DNA of 64,000 nt, taken from assembly GCA_028285465.1 (NCBI GenBank), contig JANQPD010000095.1:1-64000 (forward strand), read 5' to 3'. The DNA is from Owenweeksia sp. (GTDB lineage: Bacteria > Bacteroidota > Bacteroidia > Flavobacteriales > Schleiferiaceae). Below the pieces are notes generated by a model. It ran no database searches, was not told the origin of the DNA, and saw only the letters and a list, made by a program, of their open reading frames with translations. Of this stretch, positions 16,610 to 24,950 are shown piece after piece. The translations under genes were made by a program, and so were the position numbers. The stretch's first letter is position 1, and every line of letters starts with the position of its first letter.

Positions 16610-17821
16610 TTACGGTAGCAATTCCTTGGCTTCCTGTAGCGAAATGCGCTTGCCGTTGGCGATGGCAATCACAAAAGCATCCTTATACCCCTTCCTGCGT
16701 AGCTGTACTTTTAACGCTTCAATTTCATCCAGTTGCGCAGATCTTCCTACGGTATATTTAAAGAAGCCGCCACTCTCGTAATAGCTTACTCCTTCCACTC
16801 CTTTAAAGTTTTCCGGCACTAAGTCGTGTTTACGTGCACTCGTGGCAATCTGTACCGCGTAGTAAACTTCTTCGGTACTCTTTGGTTCACCGCTTTCCGT
16901 TTTTGCGGGTGTTTTTCCCTCCAACGTATTGCCATCTGTATAAGAAACCTGCTCTTCGGCCTTTTGCTCCACCGGAGGGGTTTGCGCCTGCGCACCTGGG
17001 CCGGTCGTAGTTTCAGGAACCTCAAAATGAAAGGATTCCCGTTCTGCTTTATACTCCTTAAATGCCCGGTAAATGGCAGAGGCCATATACTCCTGGCCTT
17101 TGGTACTATTCAAAAAATCCTCTTCTGCGGGATTGGTCAGGAAACCCAACTCGATCAGTACCGCCGGCATTACCGCCATCTTCGTCACCATAAGCGGTTG
17201 TTGTTTTACGCCTCGGTCTTTGCGTTTTACTCTTTCCCTGAACTGGTGCTGCACTTTTTGTGCAAAGCTGATGCTCTGCTGCATAAAAGCATTCTGGTAA
17301 AGCGTAAGGGCGATGTAGCTTTCCGGTTTACTGGGGTCAAAACCCTGATACCGTTCTTCATAGTCTTCCTCCAGGAAGATCACCGAGTTTTCCTGCTGGG
17401 CCACCCGCAGGTTGTCGTCATCATGGTCTTTTCCCATAACAAAGGTAGATGAGCCTTGTACACTGGATTTCTTAAATGAATCACAGTGTATGGAGATAAA
17501 CAGGTCCGCACTGGCGCGGTTGGCAATTTGTGCCCTCTCCTCCAACTTCACGTACACATCTGTAGACCGGGTAAAGATGACCCGCACATCGGCAAAATTC
17601 TCTTTGATGTATTTCCCGAGCTTTAGAGCAACCTGCAAAGCAATGTCTTTTTCCCTGGTCTTATAGCGCCCGGTACCGAGGTTGCCGGGGTCCTTGCCGC
17701 CATGCCCTGCATCGATCACTACCGTCTTTACACCATCGCCCTGCAGGGGAAGGGAGAGCGGGGGCGAAGCGCTTAACAGCAGCAGGATTGCGCAGGATAT
17801 GAATAGTGATCTTAGCTTCAA
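16610..17821 (-). CDS. N-acetylmuramoyl-L-alanine amidase (Amidase_3) with SPOR-like C-terminus
   Basis: This 403-residue protein has a signal peptide (about residues 1-25), then an AmiC-type zinc amidase domain (about 32-240): VVIDAGHGGKDPG with the first His, ISIHCDS with a second His, and AVLIELGFLTNPAE with the catalytic Glu. A linker with Pro and Glu runs to about residue 320, followed by a SPOR-like segment beginning VYYAVQIATS. It cleaves the bond between muramic acid and the stem peptide during cell separation. It is the first gene of the minus-strand run that continues to 12350. Confidence 0.9.
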   Translation of the reverse strand: MKLRSLFISCAILLLLSASPPLSLPLQGDGVKTVVIDAGHGGKDPGNLGTGRYKTREKDIALQVALKLGKYIKENFADVRVIFTRSTDVYVKLEERAQIANRASADLFISIHCDSFKKSSVQGSSTFVMGKDHDDDNLRVAQQENSVIFLEEDYEERYQGFDPSKPESYIALTLYQNAFMQQSISFAQKVQHQFRERVKRKDRGVKQQPLMVTKMAVMPAVLIELGFLTNPAEEDFLNSTKGQEYMASAIYRAFKEYKAERESFHFEVPETTTGPGAQAQTPPVEQKAEEQVSYTDGNTLEGKTPAKTESGEPKSTEEVYYAVQIATSARKHDLVPENFKGVEGVSYYESGGFFKYTVGRSAQLDEIEALKVQLRRKGYKDAFVIAIANGKRISLQEAKELLP

Positions 17822-17878
17822 TGGAATGTTTTTTGATTAGTTTTGGCCCGACTTACTCTTTGTAACTAATCTTCACAG

Positions 17879-17886
17879 CAAAATTA
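17879..17886 (-). promoter_or_regulatory. Candidate -7 element of the amidase run
   Basis: The minus strand reads TAATTTTG (exact TAnnTTTG), giving a leader of about 50 nt before the ATG at 17821. No good -33 match is seen. Confidence 0.4.
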
Positions 17887-17895
17887 GCAGAGCCT

Positions 17896-20595
17896 TTGCG
17901 AGTTTCAGCTTTAAAGCACTTGTTTTTATTAACGACCTTTTTTGGATATCTGCACGGGGCAAAGGCCCAGGTAAACCCTGCAGACAGCCTTTCTTTAAAC
18001 GTTACCCGTTCGGATAGCGTATCTGCGGATTCTCTTTCAGGGGAGAAAATAAGATTAAGCACGGATTCGATATACGCCACACCTCTTGAAACGGGAGACG
18101 AGGACAACGGCTTTCTGGTGAGTGATGTAGCCTATACCGCTGAAGATAGTATTATAGGGAGCCCGTCAGACGGAGTCGTTTTTCTTTATAACCAGGCCGT
18201 AGTAACGTACCAGGACATAAAGCTTGAAGCAGGCTACATACGTTTTGATATGCACAATAAGGAGCTCTATGCGGAAGGGATTAAAGACAGCACGGGGCAG
18301 GTTAGTCAGAAGCCTATTTTTAGCGAAGGGGGAAAAAGCTACCGTGCGGATGCTATGCGGTACAATTTTGATACGAAGAAGGCTACGATAAAAAAAGTGA
18401 TCACCAAGGAAGGGGAGGGCTTTTTGCACGGAGCTAGAGTTAAAAAGGTAAGCGATGAGGTGTTTTTTGTACGGAATGCTTCTTTTACCACCTGTAGCCA
18501 TGAGCACCCACACTTTCGCATCAATACGCCTAAGGCCAAGGTGATTACCGGTAAAAAGGTGGTGACGCAATTTGCGTATCTGGAGGTTTTGGATGTCCCC
18601 ACACCTCTGGCAGTCCCGTTTGGCTTTTTTCCTACTTCAGAAACCCGGCAGTCCGGTATTATTATACCTACTTACGGCAGCTCTGATTTTAGGGGGTACT
18701 TTTTGCGAAACGGAGGCTATTACTGGGCGGCCAGCGATTACTTTGACGTAACCCTTACAGGAGATGTATACACCCAGGGGGGATATGGCATACAAGCCAA
18801 CAGCAATTACCGCAAACGCTATGCGTACAACGGGAATTTTTCTTTCTCCTACAACCTTTTGCGTTTTGGGCGTCCTGAATTCCAGACATTTATTCCGCAG
18901 GCCTTTCAAAACAGCTCGGATTACAGGATTACCTGGACCCATAACCAGGATGCGAAAGCCCGCCCGGATTTTAAGTTTAACTCACAGGTAAACATCGCCA
19001 CCCAGAATTATTTCGCGATAACCGGAACCAGCCCGGCCGATGTACTTACGCAGCAACTGGCTTCGAGCATCAGCTTTCAGAAACTCTTTCCCGGCAAGCC
19101 TTTAAACCTGACCATTTCTTTAAACCATAGCCAGAACAACAACACCAAGGACGTTACGTATGGGTTGCCCAGGGTAAATTTTGGCGTAAACCGCATTTTT
19201 CCCTTTAAACGAAGCACGCGGGTAGGGCCCAAAGCCTGGTACGAAGAGATCTTCTTTACCTATACCCTTGATGCAAAAAATGATATTGAAACCAAGATCG
19301 GGGAACCTCTCTTTACACGTACGGTTTTCAGGGATAGCACACGTGCGGGTTTCAGCCATAGTATGCCCATCAGCGCAAGCTATAAAGTGTTTAAGTATTT
19401 CAATTTCCAGCCCTCTATTCAGTATAGGGAACGCTGGCTGTTCAATAAATTTGAATACGGCTATGTAGATAGCCTGAACCGCGCACAGGTGGTGGATACG
19501 CTGAATGGGTTTTTTGCCAACCGTGATTTTACCACTTCGGCAGGCTTCAATACCAATGTTTACGGGCAGTGGAACTACAATGGCTTTTTAAAAGCCGTGC
19601 GCCACGTAGCTACGCCAACGGTTACCTTTTCTTACCGCCCTGATTTCTCCACCGACTTTTGGGGATATTTCCAGGAAGTACAGACAGACAGCCTGGGCAA
19701 TACGCAACGCTTCAACCGCTTCCAGGCCAGCCCTTATGGTTCAGCTTCTGCCGGAAGGCAAGGCAGCGTGGGCTTTAATCTTTTAAACACGCTTGAAGCG
19801 AAAGTGCGGGATAAAAAGGATACTACGGGCAGCGGTACCCGTAAAATAAAGCTTCTGGAACGTCTCACATTAAGTACCTCGCACAACCTGGCTGCCGATG
19901 CGTTTAACTGGGCTCCTTTACAACTGGCGGCTACCTCGAGCATTTTTAACCGCCTGGTTTCGTTAAACTACAATGCGACCTACGATTTTTACGGGTATGA
20001 TGAGGAGCTTAATCAGCGGGTAAACCGGTCTGCTTTTGATGTAAACGGGAAATGGCTGCGTAACACCAGTCAAACCTTTGCTTTTAGTTTTAACCTGGGT
20101 GCAGATACCTTCAACAAAGACAAGAAAAATGACAACCAAAATACGGGAACGGCAGATGAGAACGATGGCCAACCGGAAGCTCCCGATAGCGATGAGGCCC
20201 GGGCACTTGGGCTTACGGGGGGTGATGTGGATTATTATACACGCCAGGGCTTTGTAGACTTCAATGTGCCCTGGAATATTTCGGTGCGCTACAACCTCAC
20301 CTCTTCCAAACCGGCTTTGGAGCCCACCATACGCCAGGCCGTTACGCTCGATGGCAGCATTACCTTAACCGAAAATTGGGCGGTGACCTTTAGTACGGGA
20401 TATGATCTTGAAGCGGAGGAGTTTACGTATACGTCCTTTAATTTTGTGCGCAACCTTCACTGTTGGGAAATGGTGTGCAGTTGGATCCCCTTTGGTTTTC
20501 AGCAACAATATACCCTTACCATTCGCGTACGGGCCAATGTGCTCAGTGATCTGAAGCTAGAGCGCAGAAGAGGTATCGGGGATTTTAACCGGTAG
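17896..20595 (+). CDS. LptD-like outer-membrane LPS-assembly protein
   Basis: This protein of about 899 residues has a signal peptide (LFLLTTFFGYLHGAKAQ), an OstA-like N-terminal domain (about residues 70-220, with ADAMRYNFDTKKATIKK and the conserved CSHEHPHFRI segment) and a long beta-barrel region ending with NLHCWEMVCSWIPFGF, typical of Bacteroidota putative LPS-assembly proteins. It should insert LPS into the outer leaflet with LptE. No ATG lies between the in-frame stop at 17863 and the signal peptide; TTG at 17896 or 17920 must serve as start. Confidence 0.88.
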   Translation: MRVSALKHLFLLTTFFGYLHGAKAQVNPADSLSLNVTRSDSVSADSLSGEKIRLSTDSIYATPLETGDEDNGFLVSDVAYTAEDSIIGSPSDGVVFLYNQAVVTYQDIKLEAGYIRFDMHNKELYAEGIKDSTGQVSQKPIFSEGGKSYRADAMRYNFDTKKATIKKVITKEGEGFLHGARVKKVSDEVFFVRNASFTTCSHEHPHFRINTPKAKVITGKKVVTQFAYLEVLDVPTPLAVPFGFFPTSETRQSGIIIPTYGSSDFRGYFLRNGGYYWAASDYFDVTLTGDVYTQGGYGIQANSNYRKRYAYNGNFSFSYNLLRFGRPEFQTFIPQAFQNSSDYRITWTHNQDAKARPDFKFNSQVNIATQNYFAITGTSPADVLTQQLASSISFQKLFPGKPLNLTISLNHSQNNNTKDVTYGLPRVNFGVNRIFPFKRSTRVGPKAWYEEIFFTYTLDAKNDIETKIGEPLFTRTVFRDSTRAGFSHSMPISASYKVFKYFNFQPSIQYRERWLFNKFEYGYVDSLNRAQVVDTLNGFFANRDFTTSAGFNTNVYGQWNYNGFLKAVRHVATPTVTFSYRPDFSTDFWGYFQEVQTDSLGNTQRFNRFQASPYGSASAGRQGSVGFNLLNTLEAKVRDKKDTTGSGTRKIKLLERLTLSTSHNLAADAFNWAPLQLAATSSIFNRLVSLNYNATYDFYGYDEELNQRVNRSAFDVNGKWLRNTSQTFAFSFNLGADTFNKDKKNDNQNTGTADENDGQPEAPDSDEARALGLTGGDVDYYTRQGFVDFNVPWNISVRYNLTSSKPALEPTIRQAVTLDGSITLTENWAVTFSTGYDLEAEEFTYTSFNFVRNLHCWEMVCSWIPFGFQQQYTLTIRVRANVLSDLKLERRRGIGDFNR

Positions 20596-20599
20596 TAAC

Positions 20600-20627
20600 G
20601 GGTTCCCTGCAGATGAACCCTATTTTT
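20600..20627 (+). terminator. Probable terminator after the LptD-like gene
   Basis: GGGTTC (20600-20605) pairs with GAACCC (20615-20620), followed by TATTTTTC. It overlaps the stop codon of the convergent pabA-like gene. Confidence 0.5.
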
Positions 20628-21180
20628 CAAGCCAGTTCCGTAGGACATCGAGTCCATGTTCCGTCATAATGCTCTCCGGGTGAAACTGCACCCCGGCCAG
20701 CGGCAATTCAGGATGTTCAAAGGCCATTAAAGTGTTGTTTTCCAGGCAGGCAATAGGATTTAGGGGCGTTTTAGCCGGGAGCTGTACGGCCCAGGAGTGA
20801 TAGAGGCCAACGGCAAAGGTTTGGGGAAGGCCTTTTAAAAGCCAGCTTTCTCCCAGGCGCCTGGCCTTTCGGCTAAGGCCGTGTGTTACCTGCTTTTGGT
20901 TGTACAGCGATGCGCCCCCCCATAGTGCCAAAGCCTGAAAGCCCAGGCACACGCCTAAAATGGGCTTTTCCTGTGCGTAACGCCTGATCAAAGGCATGGT
21001 AATGCCCGCCTCTTCGGGTAGTCCGGGCCCCGGACTAATGATGACGTGTGAATACCGCGCCACTTCCCCGAGGCTAAGGGCGTCATTGCGGTGTACTTCT
21101 ACCCGGGGGCAAAGCTGTTCCGCATAATGATAGAGGTTGTATGTAAAGGAATCGTAATTGTCGAGTATGAGTACGTGCAA
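20620..21180 (-). CDS. Glutamine amidotransferase subunit, PabA/TrpG family
   Basis: This enzyme releases ammonia from glutamine for aminodeoxychorismate or anthranilate synthase. About 186 residues from the TTG at 21180 (giving MHVLILDNYDSFTYN, the standard opening); a further in-frame TTG at 21201 adds seven non-family residues. The triad is visible: PILGVCLGFQ (Cys) and GVQFHPES (His, Glu). The partner synthase subunit is not in the window. As a stand-alone gene, PabA function in folate synthesis is more likely than TrpG, but this is inference. Confidence 0.85.
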   Translation of the reverse strand: MHVLILDNYDSFTYNLYHYAEQLCPRVEVHRNDALSLGEVARYSHVIISPGPGLPEEAGITMPLIRRYAQEKPILGVCLGFQALALWGGASLYNQKQVTHGLSRKARRLGESWLLKGLPQTFAVGLYHSWAVQLPAKTPLNPIACLENNTLMAFEHPELPLAGVQFHPESIMTEHGLDVLRNWLEK

Positions 21181-21273
21181 AGCAAAGTATATTCGCTGCA
21201 AAGAACGCCAGAAAGTGCCTAACCGGAAACAAACTCAGGCAATCATAATAAGCAATAACTAACAATAACCCCT

Positions 21274-21651
21274 ATGAAAAAAACAATATATGCTCCAGAA
21301 GCCCCCGCTCCCATTGGCCCGTACAGCCAGGCCGTATTGAGTGGCAATACCCTGTATTGCTCGGGCCAAATTGCCCTGGATACAAAAACAGGGACACTCG
21401 TAAATGAAACTATTGCAGTTGAAACCCAAAAAGTGATGGAGAACCTGGCCGCGGTATTGGCCGCAGCGGATATGAACTATACACATGTAGTGAAGTGCAG
21501 CATTTTTATTAAAAACATGGATCAGTTCGGTGAGATCAATGAAGTGTATGCCCGCTACTTTGATGAAGATCCACCGGCGCGCGAAACGGTAGAAGTAGCC
21601 CGCTTACCCAAAGATGTAGCGGTGGAGATCTCTTGCGTGGCGGTTAAGTGA
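21274..21651 (+). CDS. ridA: RidA family enamine/imine deaminase
   Basis: This 125-residue protein is of standard length for RidA, which hydrolyses reactive 2-aminoacrylate and other imines produced by PLP enzymes. The family features are visible: APAPIGPYSQAV at about residues 10-21, ENLAAVLAAADMNYTHVVK, and PPARETVEVARLPKDVAVEI with the substrate-binding Arg at about 105. It forms trimers in the cytosol. It is a single gene, divergent from the pabA-like gene. Confidence 0.92.
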   Translation: MKKTIYAPEAPAPIGPYSQAVLSGNTLYCSGQIALDTKTGTLVNETIAVETQKVMENLAAVLAAADMNYTHVVKCSIFIKNMDQFGEINEVYARYFDEDPPARETVEVARLPKDVAVEISCVAVK

Positions 21652-21715
21652 GTAAGCTGGTAAAACGCTTTTGCCTGGTTTATGTCAGCCTTTGAAAATC
21701 AATAGAGTTTTAGGG

Positions 21716-21860
21716 AGACCAGGAAGGTCTTCAAAACCTTTCCAGTATTTTTTATAGAGTCCCTATTAGTTTATGGATAACAGAGGCTCTTTCCCGTGCT
21801 TCCTAATGTATCTATTCTCCTCTTTATCGCTTAAATTCGCGGTCTCTATCAGAGCAGACC
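21716..21860. repeat. Two AGACC/GGTCT inverted repeats between ridA and lpd
   Basis: AGACC (21716-21720) with GGTCT (21726-21730), and GGTCT (21841-21845) with AGACC (21856-21860). The second pair ends just before an ATATTTG box that is the best, though imperfect, -7 candidate for lpd. The 21652-21886 spacer otherwise contains only a weak hairpin with a T-run near 21750. Confidence 0.35.
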
Positions 21861-21886
21861 ATATTTGTTCACATAAAAAATAGCAC

Positions 21887-23275
21887 ATGGATTTTGACGT
21901 AATTGTATTGGGCAGTGGCCCCGGGGGGTATGTAGCAGCCATCAGAGCTTCGCAGCTCGGGCTAAAAACAGCCATTATAGAGCGCGAAAGCCTGGGAGGT
22001 ATTTGCCTTAACTGGGGCTGTATCCCCACCAAGGCGTTGCTAAAAAGCGCCAATGTTTTTGAATACATCAATCATGCCGAAGACTACGGCCTTACCGTAG
22101 AAAATGCAGATAAGGATTTTGGTGCCGTGGTAAAGCGCAGCCGGGGAGTGGCCGACGGCATGAGCAAGGGCGTTCAGTTCCTGATGAAGAAGAACAAGAT
22201 CGAAGTGCTTATGGGTGAAGGCACCCTGAAAGCAGGTAAAAAGGTTTCGGTTAAAGATGCGGATGGCAAAACCAAAGAATACAGCGCCAAACACGTGATC
22301 ATTGCCACGGGCGCACGCAGCCGGGAGCTGCCAGCCCTCAAGCAGGATGGAAAAAAGATCATTGGGTACCGCAAAGCCATGTCGCTGGAGAAGCAACCTA
22401 AAAAGTTGGTAGTGGTGGGGTCCGGTGCCATTGGGGTAGAGTTCGCCTATTTCTACAATGCCATGGGCACGGAAGTTACCATCGTAGAGTATTTACCCAA
22501 TATTGTTCCTGTAGAGGATGAGGATGTTTCCAAGCAGCTGGAGCGGACCTTCAAAAAAGCGGGTATTAAAATAATGACGAGCAGCGAGGTAACCAAAGTG
22601 GATGCATCAGGAGATGGCTGCAAAGTAACCGTGAAAACCAAAAAAGGAGAGGAAAAGCTGGAATGTGATGTGGTGCTTTCTGCGGTAGGCGTACAGGCCA
22701 ACATAGAAAATATTGGCTTGGAAGCAGTAGGCATCAAAACCGAAAAAGGAAAAATAACGGTAGATAAGTTTTACAAGACAAACGTTGAAGGGTATTATGC
22801 TATTGGAGACTGCGTGCCTGGCCAGGCACTGGCGCACGTAGCATCGGCAGAAGGGATCATTTGTGTAGAGCAGATAGCCGGCCACCACCCGCAACCCTTA
22901 AACTACAACAACATTCCGGGCTGTACCTATTGCTCTCCTGAAATTGCCAGTGTAGGCTATACCGAAAAAGCCGCAAAAGAAGCAGGCTATGAGCTCAAAG
23001 TGGGCAAGTTTCCGTTTTCCGCCAGTGGAAAAGCCAGTGCAGCAGGCCATAAAGATGGTTTTGTTAAAGTAATTTACGATGCCAAATACGGGGAGTTCCT
23101 GGGCTGTCACATGATCGGGGCCAATGTAACGGAAATCATTGCGGAGGCAGTGGTTGCCCGTAAGTTGGAAACCACAGGTATGGAAGTATTGAAAGCAGTA
23201 CACCCGCATCCTACCATGAGTGAGGCCGTGATGGAAGCTACGGCCGCTGCCTATGATGAGGTGATACACCTGTAA
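21887..23275 (+). CDS. lpdA: Dihydrolipoyl dehydrogenase (E3)
   Basis: A 462-residue flavoprotein that reoxidises dihydrolipoamide in the 2-oxoacid dehydrogenase and glycine cleavage complexes. FAD-binding GSGPGG at residues 9-14, redox-active disulfide Cys40 and Cys45 in GGICLNWGCIPTK, NAD-binding VVGSGAIGVEFA at about 175, and the C-terminal HPHPTMSE motif with the active-site His and Glu. No other subunits of these complexes are adjacent, so the gene is separate, as often for a shared E3. A clear terminator follows. Confidence 0.95.
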   Translation: MDFDVIVLGSGPGGYVAAIRASQLGLKTAIIERESLGGICLNWGCIPTKALLKSANVFEYINHAEDYGLTVENADKDFGAVVKRSRGVADGMSKGVQFLMKKNKIEVLMGEGTLKAGKKVSVKDADGKTKEYSAKHVIIATGARSRELPALKQDGKKIIGYRKAMSLEKQPKKLVVVGSGAIGVEFAYFYNAMGTEVTIVEYLPNIVPVEDEDVSKQLERTFKKAGIKIMTSSEVTKVDASGDGCKVTVKTKKGEEKLECDVVLSAVGVQANIENIGLEAVGIKTEKGKITVDKFYKTNVEGYYAIGDCVPGQALAHVASAEGIICVEQIAGHHPQPLNYNNIPGCTYCSPEIASVGYTEKAAKEAGYELKVGKFPFSASGKASAAGHKDGFVKVIYDAKYGEFLGCHMIGANVTEIIAEAVVARKLETTGMEVLKAVHPHPTMSEAVMEATAAAYDEVIHL

Positions 23276-23293
23276 ATAAAACCTTCATAATCC

Positions 23294-23330
23294 AAAGCCC
23301 CTTTATGCGTTGTAAAGGGGCTTTTCTTTT
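23294..23330 (+). terminator. Intrinsic terminator of lpdA
   Basis: An 11-bp perfect stem, AAAGCCCCTTT (23294-23304) with AAAGGGGCTTT (23314-23324), is followed by TCTTTT. Confidence 0.85.
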
Positions 23331-23355
23331 ATCTTGATACTAGCTTCGCAAACGT

Positions 23356-24504
23356 ATGTATAAGTACTTTCTATCCTTTTGTGTTTTTTTCTTTGCTTTA
23401 GTATCAGGGAAAGCACAGGGAGACAGTACCTTGAACTTTGAAGTGTATTTCCCGCTGGACGAATCGAGGCTTACAGCGACACAAAAAAGTAAGGTGGATA
23501 GTGTGTTGGAAATAGCTCCTTTATCTATTGTAAAAAAGCTGGTCATTTACGGACACACCGATAGCCTGGCGGGAATAGAATACAACCGGAAACTGTCCAA
23601 GGAGCGGGTATTGCGCATCCTGGAATATTTTGTTTTAAAAGGCCTGGACCCCTTAAAGGCGAGGACGGATTTTTACGGAGAAGAGCGCCCCAAATACGAC
23701 AATGGACCTCAAGAGCGCTTTAAGAACCGCAGGTGTGAGGTATGGCTGAGCATAGACCGTTCGTTACTTCCTCAACCCGAACAGAAGCTGAGCGATCTGC
23801 AATTGAAAAAAGGCGATAAACTGCGCATTCCCAACCTGAACTTTGTGGGCAACCAGCCTGTTCCCGTCTGGGAAAGTATGCCTGCTTTGGAAGATCTTAC
23901 CCGCCTGATGAAGCGCAACCCCGATCTGAAGGTAAGCATACAAGGGCATGTTTGTTGTGCGGACGACCAGGAGCTTTCCACTGCGCGTGCCTTTACGGTA
24001 TACAGTTTTTTACTGGCCAACGGCATTTCCCGGTCGCGGATGAGTTACGAAGGCTACAGCAACCGCGAACCTTTATTCCGGGAGCGCACGGAAAAAGAGC
24101 GTGCATTGAATCGCAGGGTAGAACTTGAGGTAAGGGAAAACTCCGCAAGAAGGGCAGACGTTGACGAAGCAGGAGAAGCCATACTGGATCTACGTGCACC
24201 GGTGCTGAACATCAAGTTTTTCCAGAATAGCGCCCGTTTGAAACCCAGTGGTGACTTTATGTTGGGCTTAGTGGCAGAAATGATGGCGGAAAGCGAAGGG
24301 CTTCAATACGAATTTTACGTGTATGACAATATCAACAACAGCACCGTTACGGGGCAGCGTGCCCGCGCCCTTGAGAAGTTGATCAGGCGCAAGGGCGTGG
24401 CAGCCGAAAAAGTAAAAGTGCACAAAGCAAGTCCTTATAAAGACTTGCCCATTTCTACTAATGATAACTATATTGTGGTGCAAATCCGTCCGCTAAAAAC
24501 ATGA
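23356..24504 (+). CDS. Exported protein with three OmpA-like segments
   Basis: A 382-residue protein with a signal peptide (residues 1-21). Segment 1 (about 27-137) and segment 2 (about 150-265) show OmpA-C features (LVIYGHTDS...Y..KLSKERV; VSIQGHVC...LSTARA...NRRVEL), which bind peptidoglycan. Segment 3 (about 275-382) keeps the strand LNIKFFQNSARLKPSG and a helix with RARALEKLIRRKG, but lacks the usual NxxL/R binding residues. No beta-barrel is predicted, so it is probably periplasmic. The stop overlaps the next start by 4 nt. Confidence 0.8.
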   Translation: MYKYFLSFCVFFFALVSGKAQGDSTLNFEVYFPLDESRLTATQKSKVDSVLEIAPLSIVKKLVIYGHTDSLAGIEYNRKLSKERVLRILEYFVLKGLDPLKARTDFYGEERPKYDNGPQERFKNRRCEVWLSIDRSLLPQPEQKLSDLQLKKGDKLRIPNLNFVGNQPVPVWESMPALEDLTRLMKRNPDLKVSIQGHVCCADDQELSTARAFTVYSFLLANGISRSRMSYEGYSNREPLFRERTEKERALNRRVELEVRENSARRADVDEAGEAILDLRAPVLNIKFFQNSARLKPSGDFMLGLVAEMMAESEGLQYEFYVYDNINNSTVTGQRARALEKLIRRKGVAAEKVKVHKASPYKDLPISTNDNYIVVQIRPLKT

Positions 24505-24950
24505 AAAAAAACTACCTCACAGAAGTAGTGCCCCAAAAACTTCAACAACTGAAAGCGGAAGATAAAGCCCTTTGGGGCAGCATGACGGTTCCTCAAATGG
24601 TAGACCACCTGCGCAGGGCAGTTCTGTTTTCTTTCTCACCGGAAAAGGCAGAGATCACTACCCCGGCGGAGAAGCTGCCGCTTTATAAACGTTTCCTGAT
24701 GAGCGATAAGCCTTTCGGGGAAAACCTGCCACAGCCGTCGGGTTTTAACCGGGTACCGGCTTATCCAGAAGAGCTGGAACCGCTGAAAAAGGAATTATTG
24801 CGCGTTATTGGGGAGATGCTCGATTTTTTCGATGCACGTCCGGACTTTAGATCCGTACACCCCAGCTTTGGAGAACTCAGTCCCCAGGAGTGGTTACACC
24901 TGCATCAAAAGCATTTTGAACACCACTTCCGTCAATTTGGGCTGCACTGA
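24501..24950 (+). CDS. DinB-like/DUF1569 protein
   Basis: A 149-residue four-helix-bundle-type protein. MTVPQMVDHLRRA (first His), HPSFGELSPQEWLHLHQKH (further His residues) and HHFRQFG form the pattern of DinB/DUF1569 proteins, with three His positions that can bind a metal. Some relatives are thiol transferases, but function here is not known. It overlaps both neighbours (4 nt before, 1 nt after), so translation is probably coupled. Confidence 0.78.
   Translation: MKKNYLTEVVPQKLQQLKAEDKALWGSMTVPQMVDHLRRAVLFSFSPEKAEITTPAEKLPLYKRFLMSDKPFGENLPQPSGFNRVPAYPEELEPLKKELLRVIGEMLDFFDARPDFRSVHPSFGELSPQEWLHLHQKHFEHHFRQFGLH

Noticed and set aside
16826-17452. 208-codon plus-strand frame opposite the amidase gene
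   Set aside because: The opposite strand carries a complete amidase with conserved motifs; the plus-strand product is Cys/Phe/Arg-rich and looks like a shadow.
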